From contig NZ_JAEPWN010000016.1 of the NCBI RefSeq assembly GCF_016654005.1, forward strand, positions 1-56,077: a stretch of DNA of 56,077 nucleotides. Direction: 5' to 3'. Under the pieces are notes generated by a model. The model did not search any database. It worked only from the letters and a program-made list of their open reading frames with translations, and had not been told where the DNA came from. The position numbers and the translations under genes were made by a program. Shown here one piece after another: positions 34,968-42,123 of this stretch (the stretch's first letter is position 1; the number at the start of each line of letters is the position of its first letter). Origin of the DNA: Brevundimonas nasdae (GTDB taxonomy: Bacteria > Pseudomonadota > Alphaproteobacteria > Caulobacterales > Caulobacteraceae).

Positions 34968-35561
34968 TCAATATTCCGGTTCTTCACGGGGCTTAACCTG
35001 CGACCCCTTTTCGTCGTTTTTCTCGACAGGGACGAAGCTTCGAAGAAGAACAAGAGAACCGCGTCTTACGAATGTAAGCCCGTAGGTCTTGTACTCACTT
35101 TTCAGGACTTCGCGGCTATTCAGGGTGTCGAGTTGTCCGACGACTTCGACATAGAGCTCTTTGGGGGCCACATAGAAACTTTGTGGGAAAAAGACCTGAG
35201 ACGCTCTGTTTTCTTGACGGTTGAGCCGCTCGGAAATCATCATTTGCTTGATTTCCTGGAACGTTTCGGGCGTGGTCAGCCGTTCGACTTGCTTATCAAA
35301 GAAGTCTTCAGACTGAGGATTTCTGTTCAGGAATACGAAAGTCGCGTCACGCGCCAGTCGCTCCAGGTAGTCACGGGGCACGCCGCCACCGTTGATGGTC
35401 AATTCGCTTGTTAAGGTCGGCACGAGGATTGTCTGTCTTGCTCCGACGACACCCACAGCCAGCACGACATTGGCGGCGACACTTAGCCCGACCAGTCCAA
35501 ATAGAAGTGCGTTTCTCCTGCCGACATCACGGGCATTCTTATGGATGTTTTCGATCTTCAT
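34968..35561 (-). CDS. traE: TraE, VirB5/8-like pilus assembly protein
   Basis: 197 residues with an N-terminal membrane helix (LFGLVGLSVAANVVLAVGVVGA) and a periplasmic domain with SEDFFDKQVERLTTPETFQEIKQMM and YVEVVGQLDTLNSREVLKSEYKTYGLTFV, typical of TraE. It overlaps the traL stop by 4 bp. Confidence 0.9.
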   Translation of the reverse strand: MKIENIHKNARDVGRRNALLFGLVGLSVAANVVLAVGVVGARQTILVPTLTSELTINGGGVPRDYLERLARDATFVFLNRNPQSEDFFDKQVERLTTPETFQEIKQMMISERLNRQENRASQVFFPQSFYVAPKELYVEVVGQLDTLNSREVLKSEYKTYGLTFVRRGSLVLLRSFVPVEKNDEKGSQVKPREEPEY

Positions 35562-35848
35562 CCTGCGAGGTCCCTGAGTTCTGAGCCGGGAGTGTCTTTG
35601 AAGTTGAACACTTTTGCGGGGAGCAACCAGTATGCCCGGTCGTATATTTGCGAGATCGAAGTGCCTTGTTTGATCTTACGGAGTAGCATCAAGAGGATGC
35701 CCCCAAGGATCAGACTTCCGACGAACTGGTTTATGAAAATGCCAAACGCCATCGGAAGGACAATCACGAGCAACTCGTCCATCGTGAAGAACGCGTATCG
35801 CGTCGGGATGTCTAAGTGTTGCGGAATATAGTAGTCTTTGTGATCCAT
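35558..35848 (-). CDS. traL: TraL, VirB3-like inner-membrane protein
   Basis: 96 residues with the TraL pattern DYYIPQHLDIPTRYAFFTMDELLVIVLPMAFGIFINQFVGSLILG. Two membrane segments. It works with the VirB4-like ATPase TraC, which is missing from this window. It lies 144 bp downstream of traA. Confidence 0.92.
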   Translation of the reverse strand: MDHKDYYIPQHLDIPTRYAFFTMDELLVIVLPMAFGIFINQFVGSLILGGILLMLLRKIKQGTSISQIYDRAYWLLPAKVFNFKDTPGSELRDLAG

Positions 35849-35992
35849 CGAATAGGCGCTCAGTTAAGTGAGTTCGCGACCACGGCGTTGCAGTCACAAT
35901 GAAACGCATACAGAGGGAACCCCTTCCCATCTGCCTGCACCATCTCCAACATGACGGGTATATGATGGAAGTACGCCGTGATCGCGTCCCGA

Positions 35993-36334
35993 TTAGAACA
36001 CGCCCGTGAAGAACGAGCTTACGATGTTCGGACCAATCCCACAGGCAAGACCGACCGCAATCGCAGAACCGAAGAAGATCCAGTTGAACTTGATGGCGAT
36101 ATTGATGACTGCCGAAATCAAAGCGATACCGGCAATGGTTTTACCGCCTGTGCCCGAGATAAAGTTCGTAATGAACGTATCCGCTTGCTGGAAGGTGTTG
36201 TCCGTACCGGCAACGGCTGCAGTCGTAGCGATAACCACAGCTGCAAGACCCACCATGCCCAGCGACAACACCTGTTGGGGTGTTGGCGAGGTCAAGGCGG
36301 GAAACGCGGCCTTCTGACTTAAACGAGCAAACAT
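35993..36334 (-). CDS. traA: TraA, F-type pilin precursor
   Basis: 113 residues from the ATG at 36334. The leader ends in TTAAVA with cleavage predicted before GTDNTFQQ, giving a mature pilin of about 74 residues with two hydrophobic segments (IAGIALISAVINIAI and IFFGSAIAVGLACGIGP), as in F-type pilins. The longer frame to 36457 has a non-pilin N-terminus. First gene of the tra operon; the operator-like palindromes at 36469-36546 lie upstream. Confidence 0.88.
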   Translation of the reverse strand: MFARLSQKAAFPALTSPTPQQVLSLGMVGLAAVVIATTAAVAGTDNTFQQADTFITNFISGTGGKTIAGIALISAVINIAIKFNWIFFGSAIAVGLACGIGPNIVSSFFTGVF

Positions 36335-36468
36335 ATAGGGATGCCCTTTTCTTTCCGTTCGATAGTTAAGATTGGTGTATCGGCTCATCCTCGACACCAG
36401 ACGACAGACGATGTGCAACCTCTGACGTCTCGGTGTGTTTATGTCGGGCAAAAGCACCGGTCAAAAGG

Positions 36469-36484
36469 GGCGTATTTTTGCGTC
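36469..36484. promoter_or_regulatory. A/T-core palindrome GGCGTATTTTTGCGTC
   Basis: First of a pair of sites spaced exactly 20 bp (two helical turns) start to start; the same spacing occurs at 41225/41245. Upstream of traA. Confidence 0.6.
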
Positions 36485-36488
36485 AGGC

Positions 36489-36504
36489 GGCGTAAAAATA
36501 CGCC
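36489..36504. promoter_or_regulatory. A/T-core palindrome GGCGTAAAAATACGCC
   Basis: Perfect inverted repeat GGCGTA-N4-TACGCC, identical to 41245-41260. Probable operator in front of the tra operon and the divergent RHH-like gene. Confidence 0.7.
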
Positions 36505-36530
36505 CTTTAACCTTCGGACTACTTAGCCTT

Positions 36531-36568
36531 GCCCTATTTTTGCGCCATTTCCGAAAGGTTGCTACACT
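36531..36568 (+). promoter_or_regulatory. Promoter of the 36714 gene with overlapping operator
   Basis: -35 TTGCGC at 36540-36545, 17-bp spacer, -10 TACACT at 36563-36568. The imperfect site GCCCTATTTTTGCGCC at 36531-36546 overlaps the -35, as expected for repression. Confidence 0.5.
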
Positions 36569-36713
36569 CCCCAAGGCGGTGAAAAATCTCTGCGCCTTCA
36601 AAAGCTTGGCCGTTGGAAACCGCTGGCTTTTGGAATGTGGAGGGGCTTAAACCCCATTCGAAAGCAAAAAGACGACGCTATGAACCACGCGCGTCGCCAG
36701 TTGGGATAAGTTC

Positions 36714-37100
36714 ATGCCGTCAATGCGCGTCACCGTGAGCGCTGATCCGCGCTTCCTGGAGGCGATAGATGCCGGGATCCGCGCCCTTGGTGAGGCGGAG
36801 GGCACATCTGTCACATATGACGCATTTGCGCTGCTCGCCCTCGAGGCCCTCAAGGGGCGCAGCGCTATTGACGCCCTCCCCACATTGACCAGGTATCAGC
36901 CACCCTCACAGAACGGCGGTCTGGAATTCCGCCACCCAGGAGGAACAGAAGCCACGTACCAGGAACTCTTTCACGTCATGAGCCTGTCGATGCCGCGCGG
37001 GGTTGAGATCGTGTCCTGGAACCCTGAACAGATATTGACCGCTGCATTAACCCTTTACTCAGAAGGGCTTTCCTCGCGGGGCCGATTAAGACTTGTATGA
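36714..37100 (+). CDS. RHH-like plasmid regulator candidate
   Basis: 128 residues. The N-terminal 45 residues (MRVTVSADPRFLEAIDAGIRALGEAEGTSVTYDAFALLALEAL) fit a beta strand followed by two helices, as in ribbon-helix-helix proteins. GGGA about eight bases before the ATG supports the start. It is divergent from traA with operator-like palindromes between, a typical place for a repressor of transfer. The C-terminal half is unknown. Confidence 0.7.
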   Translation: MPSMRVTVSADPRFLEAIDAGIRALGEAEGTSVTYDAFALLALEALKGRSAIDALPTLTRYQPPSQNGGLEFRHPGGTEATYQELFHVMSLSMPRGVEIVSWNPEQILTAALTLYSEGLSSRGRLRLV

Positions 37101-37163
37101 TTTTGGGACACGGCCATCATTTCTTCAGTGGCCTGTAGAAATGAGCCCGTTTCTTTCCGTTTG

Positions 37164-37179
37164 GGCGCATTTTTTCGCC
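37164..37179. promoter_or_regulatory. A/T-core palindrome GGCGCATTTTTTCGCC
   Basis: A related site upstream of the 37355 gene, again GGCG/CGCC ends around an A/T tract. Confidence 0.5.
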
Positions 37180-37354
37180 TTTCGGCACTAGCCAAGCCGC
37201 GAGAAATGTCCGACTCTACAACCGTCGCTTTCAGGGGCCGTGCCCTGGGGGGGCTGTCTGCAACTGTTGGGCCACACGCTTATCGTGATGCCCCACTCCT
37301 TGCATCGGTCGGGAAGCGACAGTGTGTGGTGAAATGCGTAGGGGGCTGCACCGG

Positions 37355-37723
37355 ATGCCGTGGTCAGCAGAGATCAACCAGGACGACCAGCTAATAAGGC
37401 GGTTGAGCTATTATGTTCATTGGCGATCGGCACAGATCGGCCGCGTAAAGGCTGCTGACGTAATGGGCGTGCATAGAGATACTTGTCGTCGATATTCAAA
37501 TTATAATTTCCTGCAGGGCGAAGAGCCCAGCATATGTATTATTGCTTTGAATAAGCTTCTTCGTTATTTCGGCGACGATCTGGATAAGCTTTTCTTTGCC
37601 ATCCGTAACTCGAATGACTTTTACGTCTTCCAGCATATCCTCGCCCGGACAAACCTCGTCGCTGACGTTGACAGAGACGGCCTTGCAGACCTGATTGAAA
37701 CTTCAAAACGCCGAGTTGCTTAG
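37355..37723 (+). CDS. Helix-turn-helix-containing hypothetical protein
   Basis: 122 residues from the ATG at 37355 (GGGGG about nine bases upstream; ATG 37334 and GTG 37322 are alternatives). A segment QIGRVKAADVMGVHRDTCRRYSN looks like a helix-turn-helix. The rest is aromatic and charged. The DNA is clearly AT-richer than its surroundings, suggesting recent arrival. A strong terminator follows directly. Confidence 0.65.
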   Translation: MPWSAEINQDDQLIRRLSYYVHWRSAQIGRVKAADVMGVHRDTCRRYSNYNFLQGEEPSICIIALNKLLRYFGDDLDKLFFAIRNSNDFYVFQHILARTNLVADVDRDGLADLIETSKRRVA

Positions 37724-37733
37724 ATAAGAAATC

Positions 37734-37759
37734 GGGCCGCAAATGCGGCCCTTTTTTTT
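37734..37759 (+). terminator. Intrinsic terminator
   Basis: Perfect GGGCCGCA / TGCGGCCC stem with a 2-nt loop, then eight T. Ends the 37355 transcript. Confidence 0.93.
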
Positions 37760-38084
37760 GTCTGATTTGCCCCTCGAATACTCTCGGACATTCGGGCGCT
37801 AGTCGCGCCCGCTCAGTGGGCGTCGCCAGTCAAGACGAACCCTCGGCCTTTGGCCGTGGCGACCGGCCCGTATCCCCGCCCTTCGCAAGAGCTGCAGGGC
37901 GGGTGATCCCCCTCGGGCCGATCGGTCCTGACATTCTCCGCCTTTTACGTGCGGCTTTGCCGCCCGCGCTCAGGATTACGCGCGGGCGTTTCAAAAGGAT
38001 TCAGGTCAGTGGCTTCGGTCTTTCAGATCGGTGCTGTTTTCAGGGGTTCGCAGCGTCCGGGTGTAAACCAAAAGGGAAAAGAAG
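37760..38084 (+). other. Leader region of the ParB-like gene
   Basis: No gene. It has several GC hairpins, the clearest being CGCCCGCG / CGCGGGCG at 37961-37968 and 37981-37988, about 97-124 nt before the start codon, a distance similar to the CAACGGC hairpins of the other leading-region genes. Confidence 0.5.
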
Positions 38085-39914
38085 ATGCAAATGTCTAAGA
38101 TTACTGCTGTTGCTGAACTGGTTGAGGGCGTCATCGCCCCTCTGAATAAGTGCCACATCGCCCCTGAGAACGTTCGTTCTGATACCGATGTGATTGATGA
38201 TGCACTGATTGAACTTGCAGATTCCATCAACTCACGCGTTGGGCTTGTGAACAGACCTGTTGCTTACGAAGTGAATGGAGAATTTTTCATCACTGCAGGG
38301 GGCCGTCGCTTCCGTGCGCTGCGCTACCTGAAGGCCAACAAGTCTCTACCCAAGGCCTTTTCGAAAGGCATACCGATCGACCTGCGCTCCCAGAATGACG
38401 CTGTTGCGATCTCCTATGCTGAGAACAACATTCGCGAGCCCATGACCCCTGTTCATGAGCTCAAGGGCTTCCGTCTGCTGGCGTCGAAAGGCTATGAGCC
38501 CGAAGACATTGCGCGGATGACCGGCGCCCGTGAACGCCATGTGACACAGATGCTCCGGCTGACAGAGGTGGCTCCAGTGGTCCTGGACGCCTTTGACCGA
38601 CAAGAACTCTCCCTCGACGCTTTGCAGGCTTTTGCCGCCTCGACCGATCAGACTAGACAGATTGAGGTCCTGGAAGCGGGTTGCACAAACGCGCGGGCTA
38701 TTCGCGCTGCGCTTACGGATGACACCATTCGTCTGACGGACTATCGCGTAAGGTTCGTCGGCTTTGAAAGCTATAAAGAGGCGGGCGGGCGATACACCCG
38801 TGACCTTTTTGAGGATGCAACCTACCTTCTGGATACCGCTATAGTCGACCGTCTTTACGACGAACGTCTTGCGACCATTGTTGCCTCTTACACGGCAATG
38901 GGTTGGTCTGAGGTCCGCACTGATTGTTTTGGGGCGGTTCCTTCGGGGTATCGTCGGATCTATCCGACGACCCGCGAAATGACTGCAGCTGAGCAGGAAC
39001 GCTACGACGCTGCAATGTCGTTGATCGGGGCGTCTGAGGACGAGGATGCGCCCGAGGTCATCCAGGCCTACGCCGTCATTGACGAGATCGAGGCCAGCTT
39101 GTCATGCTTCACGCCAGAACAAATGGCGGATGGCGTTGCTGTCGTTCGGGTCCTCCATGGCGCACCAGAGGTTACCTTCGCCTCCCCTATCCCCGCCGTT
39201 GCCGATGATGAAGGCGGCCCGGCTGTCTCTACCAATACGACCCAGCCAAAGGCCGTGTCGGCACCCTTTGGTCACGCTGGCCATGAACGGATGACCAGGA
39301 TCGCCACGACTGCGGTTCGGAATGGCCTGGCGGTTGATCCTGCAGCTGCATTGGATTGCCTTGTGGCTCACTCCGCCTTCTGCTGCTTGCGTACATCGCC
39401 CTATAGCAGTGAAAGCGCCCTTCCCGTTCAGCGTCAGGTCAACATCGAGTGCGAGGGCGTGTCTCTCAAGAGCGATCGCGCCTACGAAGATACCTACGCC
39501 CGTTGGGACGAGATTCTGCCTGACACCCTGCCCGAGGTGTTCACCTTTGTGCAGGGCCTATCCCAGGACGACAAGCTGGCCCTTCTGGCGCTCTGCACAT
39601 CGCTTCAGGTCCAGGCTGTTGAACCGCGAGCAGACAATAGGCGTGTTGGTGCATGGTCGCAGTTGAACCTCATGGCACAGCGGATTTCGCTGAATGTCAG
39701 TGAGCAATGGGTGCCGGAAGAAGACTTCCTGTCAAACAGCGGCAAGGCGAACCTGATTGAGGTTGTTCGTTCGGTCGGCTCCGATCCGACGCCCTATGCC
39801 AAGGAAAAGAAGGGCGCTCTTGTTGAAATCGTCGCCCGGCTCGTCAAGACGAAGAATTGGGTTCCTCCTATGCTGGCAGCTCTCGGTCGAACCGAGGAAG
39901 AGCCTGCTGCATGA
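38085..39914 (+). CDS. Large ParB/RepB/Spo0J-like protein
   Basis: 609 residues. The N-terminus (about 15-200) is a ParB-type domain: PLNKCHIAPENVR, ITAGGRRFRALRYLKA (the GGRR box), ENNIREPMTPVHELKGFRLL and an HTH-like DIARMTGARERHVTQMLRL. The remaining 400 residues are unlike ParB partition proteins. Such long ParB-like proteins are common on leading regions of conjugative plasmids and may act on DNA entry or establishment rather than partition; the parA here has its own RHH partner. Alternative start ATG at 38091. Confidence 0.85.
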   Translation: MQMSKITAVAELVEGVIAPLNKCHIAPENVRSDTDVIDDALIELADSINSRVGLVNRPVAYEVNGEFFITAGGRRFRALRYLKANKSLPKAFSKGIPIDLRSQNDAVAISYAENNIREPMTPVHELKGFRLLASKGYEPEDIARMTGARERHVTQMLRLTEVAPVVLDAFDRQELSLDALQAFAASTDQTRQIEVLEAGCTNARAIRAALTDDTIRLTDYRVRFVGFESYKEAGGRYTRDLFEDATYLLDTAIVDRLYDERLATIVASYTAMGWSEVRTDCFGAVPSGYRRIYPTTREMTAAEQERYDAAMSLIGASEDEDAPEVIQAYAVIDEIEASLSCFTPEQMADGVAVVRVLHGAPEVTFASPIPAVADDEGGPAVSTNTTQPKAVSAPFGHAGHERMTRIATTAVRNGLAVDPAAALDCLVAHSAFCCLRTSPYSSESALPVQRQVNIECEGVSLKSDRAYEDTYARWDEILPDTLPEVFTFVQGLSQDDKLALLALCTSLQVQAVEPRADNRRVGAWSQLNLMAQRISLNVSEQWVPEEDFLSNSGKANLIEVVRSVGSDPTPYAKEKKGALVEIVARLVKTKNWVPPMLAALGRTEEEPAA

Positions 39915-39984
39915 TCTGATTGGGGCGACGTCAAGTCGCCCCAGTCCACCAGGTTGCATCTGCTCGGTTATCCGGGCCACCTCG

Positions 39985-40010
39985 GGGCAGCTCCAAGCTG
40001 CCCTTTTTTT
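39985..40010 (+). terminator. Intrinsic terminator
   Basis: GGGCAGCT / AGCTGCCC stem, loop CCA, then seven T. A second hairpin (GGGGCGAC / GTCGCCCC, about 39924-39943) lies just before it, right after the ParB-like stop. Confidence 0.92.
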
Positions 40011-40081
40011 CTTGCCTCCGACAGGGGTTTGTCCCATCAAGGCGATACCCCTTCCCATCTAGCCTCCCAACTGGAGGCTTT

Positions 40082-41104
40082 ATGCCGAGATTTAAGGCGC
40101 GGCGATGGTCCGCGCACATTCCTTCCCTACTCGCAGCGGCCGCTTCCCTGACGCAGATCAGTGCTGTGCAGCATGGCATGTTCGTTCGTGAGGCTTTCGA
40201 CGCCGCCTCCGACTACGCCTACGCAGATCCGCTCACCGATCCGACGACAACATTCGCCCTGCTGGCCGTCGATCCGTTGGTTCGCGCCGGCAAGGCCGAA
40301 GGCGAGGCCATCAGGCTCAGGAACGCTGATGCGAGGAATATCCAGGCTGTCCAGGTCGAGAGCCTTTCCCCCCTGGTGTCCAGCCGGGTATCGCGAGCCC
40401 TTCTGATCCTTGATGGTGAAACCAGAAAGGTCCAACCTTCCCGACAATCTGCCTATGCCTTGGCCGCTTCTAGGATTATGCGGCCTTCGTCACCCGGCCG
40501 CCGACGCACCCACCCCTCCCCCGTTGTCGCATCGGCCATCGAGCACGCGGCTCGAAAGACCGGAATATCGTCGGGCTATTTGCTGCGCGCTGCGCGTCGT
40601 GAATCTTCCTTTGACCCACTGGCGAGGGCTCGGACGAGCAGCGCCTTGGGCCTATATCAGTTTTTGGACGACACCTGGCTCACAACCCTGCACCGTCATG
40701 GAGCTCAGCACGGGTATGCTGGCTATGCCTCCATGATCTCGCTCGGACGCGATGGATCCCCTCGGGTCAACGACGCCAATGCACGTTTTGAAATCCTCTC
40801 CGCTCGCAAGGACCCTGTTCTATCGGCTTTGATGGGCGCCGAGTTCACTCGAGACAATCGCGACCGTCTCATGGGTTTTCTCGGTCGGGCGCCGAATGAC
40901 GGCGAGCTCTATGTGGCGCATTTCATGGGCGCTGACGGCGCCATTCGCCTCTACTCGGCCAGTCGCCAGCGGCCAAACGCAATCGCAGCCGATCTATTTC
41001 CTCGTGCTGCAGCTGCAAATAAGAGCATCTTCTACGACGGGTTCGGGCGCCCCAGGAACGTCTATGCCGTAACGGCGATCTTGGAGAGAAAAGGAACGGC
41101 TTAG
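40082..41104 (+). CDS. Lytic transglycosylase, VirB1-like
   Basis: 340 residues. The C-terminal half has the goose-lysozyme/SLT pattern: RRESSFDPLARARTSSALGLYQFLDDTWL with the catalytic glutamate at E174, and later GELYVAHFMGADGA. The N-terminus is weakly hydrophobic and may be a non-classical signal. It cuts peptidoglycan locally to let the transfer channel through. GGAGG precedes the ATG at 40082; a longer frame from 39920 would run through the terminator. Confidence 0.85.
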   Translation: MPRFKARRWSAHIPSLLAAAASLTQISAVQHGMFVREAFDAASDYAYADPLTDPTTTFALLAVDPLVRAGKAEGEAIRLRNADARNIQAVQVESLSPLVSSRVSRALLILDGETRKVQPSRQSAYALAASRIMRPSSPGRRRTHPSPVVASAIEHAARKTGISSGYLLRAARRESSFDPLARARTSSALGLYQFLDDTWLTTLHRHGAQHGYAGYASMISLGRDGSPRVNDANARFEILSARKDPVLSALMGAEFTRDNRDRLMGFLGRAPNDGELYVAHFMGADGAIRLYSASRQRPNAIAADLFPRAAAANKSIFYDGFGRPRNVYAVTAILERKGTA

Positions 41105-41224
41105 TTTAACCTAATGCCTCATGTCGCGGCCATAAGCGTTTGTATTAGCATAGCATTGAGGTTTCGGGTTTCGGCACTGATGTGGTGATCAAGACCCGCA
41201 ATGCCCCCCTAAAGGCCTGTCTCT

Positions 41225-41240
41225 GTCGTTTTTATGCGTC
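41225..41240. promoter_or_regulatory. A/T-core palindrome GTCGTTTTTATGCGTC
   Basis: Half-conserved member of the operator family, 20 bp before the perfect site at 41245. Confidence 0.5.
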
Positions 41241-41244
41241 AGAG

Positions 41245-41260
41245 GGCGTAAAAATACGCC
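41245..41260. promoter_or_regulatory. A/T-core palindrome GGCGTAAAAATACGCC
   Basis: Identical to 36489-36504. Lies 81 bp upstream of the RHH-like gene at 41341, a likely regulator, suggesting autoregulation. Confidence 0.7.
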
Positions 41261-41340
41261 ATTTCCTCACTCTACGTTCACCTGTTGCACTTGAAGATGA
41301 CGGGCAAACGCCTCATAGTAGAGGGGTAAGGAGCCTTGAC

Positions 41341-41688
41341 ATGGACGCGTCTTCAAGCGCCAAAAATTATGTCAACGTCAACGTGCCGCTTTCCACGGAA
41401 GGTCGGCGCGCCCTACGCTCACGCCATGATGGTTCCTTGACCTCCATCGTGGAACGTCAGGTTCGCGAGGAACTGTCAAAGGGCCACCCTATCGTTCAAC
41501 GCGCGCCGCGGAAGACACCTCGTGTCTGCCTCTCGCTCGATGCCGACCTGGTCGAACGCCTCAAACATCTATCGAAGGAAATGGACGCCAATCTCACGGA
41601 TGTGGTGTTCTCCTTGATGCGTGGATCGGCCCAGGCGCAGCGTCCCGCACAGCCGGTTTATAACCCCGGAATGCACGCAGCCCTTTGA
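41341..41688 (+). CDS. Tandem RHH-like DNA-binding protein
   Basis: 115 residues with two similar halves, each a beta strand followed by two helices: YVNVNVPLSTEGRRALRSRHDGSLTSIVERQVREEL and RVCLSLDADLVERLKHLSKEMDANLTDVVFSLM. This suggests two ribbon-helix-helix modules in one chain. A GGAG lies about seven bases before the ATG. It follows the operator pair at 41225-41260 and is the best candidate for the protein that binds the shared palindromes. Confidence 0.7.
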   Translation: MDASSSAKNYVNVNVPLSTEGRRALRSRHDGSLTSIVERQVREELSKGHPIVQRAPRKTPRVCLSLDADLVERLKHLSKEMDANLTDVVFSLMRGSAQAQRPAQPVYNPGMHAAL

Positions 41689-41803
41689 TTTTGCTCAGGT
41701 CGTTTGATCCGGCCTGACTCTTCTGCGCGTCTATATGCCAGATAATTAACTGTTGATTAACGGTTTTACCGCGATTTCTAGGCTTGGCGCCTTCCATCGA
41801 AGC

Positions 41804-41835
41804 CCCTCACCGTTCGCGGCCTGAGGGTTTTTTTT
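41804..41835 (+). terminator. Intrinsic terminator
   Basis: CCCTCA / TGAGGG stem with a 12-nt loop followed by eight T. Ends the 41341 transcript before the repC leader. Confidence 0.8.
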
Positions 41836-41945
41836 GGATCCGTCCGCCACACAGTTTTTATGGCTCACATAAAACGTGTGGAGGAAGGCGCCCGACTCGG
41901 ATTATCGAGGCGAAACTTGTTCAACTGCAGGAGGATGCAGACAAA

Positions 41946-42025
41946 GAAAAACCGCCGACCCATAGGAGCCGGCGGGGGATTACAAGGTCAGCCAACGAGT
42001 GGGCAAACCACCAAGTTCAAATGTC
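41946..42025 (-). ncRNA. Predicted antisense (counter-transcribed) RNA controlling repC
   Basis: A minus-strand unit of about 80 nt. The promoter is TTGACG (42060-42055), 17-bp spacer, CATAAG (42037-42032); the RNA would start near 42025 and end at the hairpin CCGCCG / CGGCGG (41975-41952) with five U (41951-41947). It is opposite the leader of repC, which starts at 42124. In repABC plasmids such RNAs fold with the repC leader and stop RepC synthesis. Prediction from sequence only. Confidence 0.6.
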
Positions 42026-42031
42026 CTGACC

Positions 42032-42060
42032 CTTATGCAATCCCCCAAGCCGAACGTCAA
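42032..42060 (-). promoter_or_regulatory. Promoter of the antisense RNA
   Basis: -35 TTGACG and -10 CATAAG with an ideal 17-bp spacing, reading leftward. Confidence 0.6.
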
Positions 42061-42123
42061 CAAAAAACGCTCTTCGGTGCGACGGCGAAGCTTTGCCTGA
42101 AATCCTCTCCTTAGGGGGAGATT

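Larger units (their letters stand above)
36335..36713. other. Divergent regulatory region between traA and the 36714 gene
   Basis: No gene. It holds three copies of the A/T-core palindrome (36469-36484, 36489-36504, 36531-36546), a rightward promoter at 36540-36568, and the start of the leftward tra transcript, whose promoter I could not locate with confidence. A nine-codon frame at 36680 precedes the plus-strand gene and may be a leader peptide. Confidence 0.6.
41689..42123. other. repC leader with terminator and antisense RNA
   Basis: No convincing gene. A plus-strand terminator is at 41804-41835; a predicted minus-strand small RNA spans about 41946-42025. This is where repABC-type plasmids carry the counter-transcribed RNA that limits repC. 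Confidence 0.6.

Noticed and set aside
41784..42114. Two overlapping frames before repC
   Set aside because: They cross a terminator and the predicted antisense RNA, have basic low-information sequences and no ribosome binding site.
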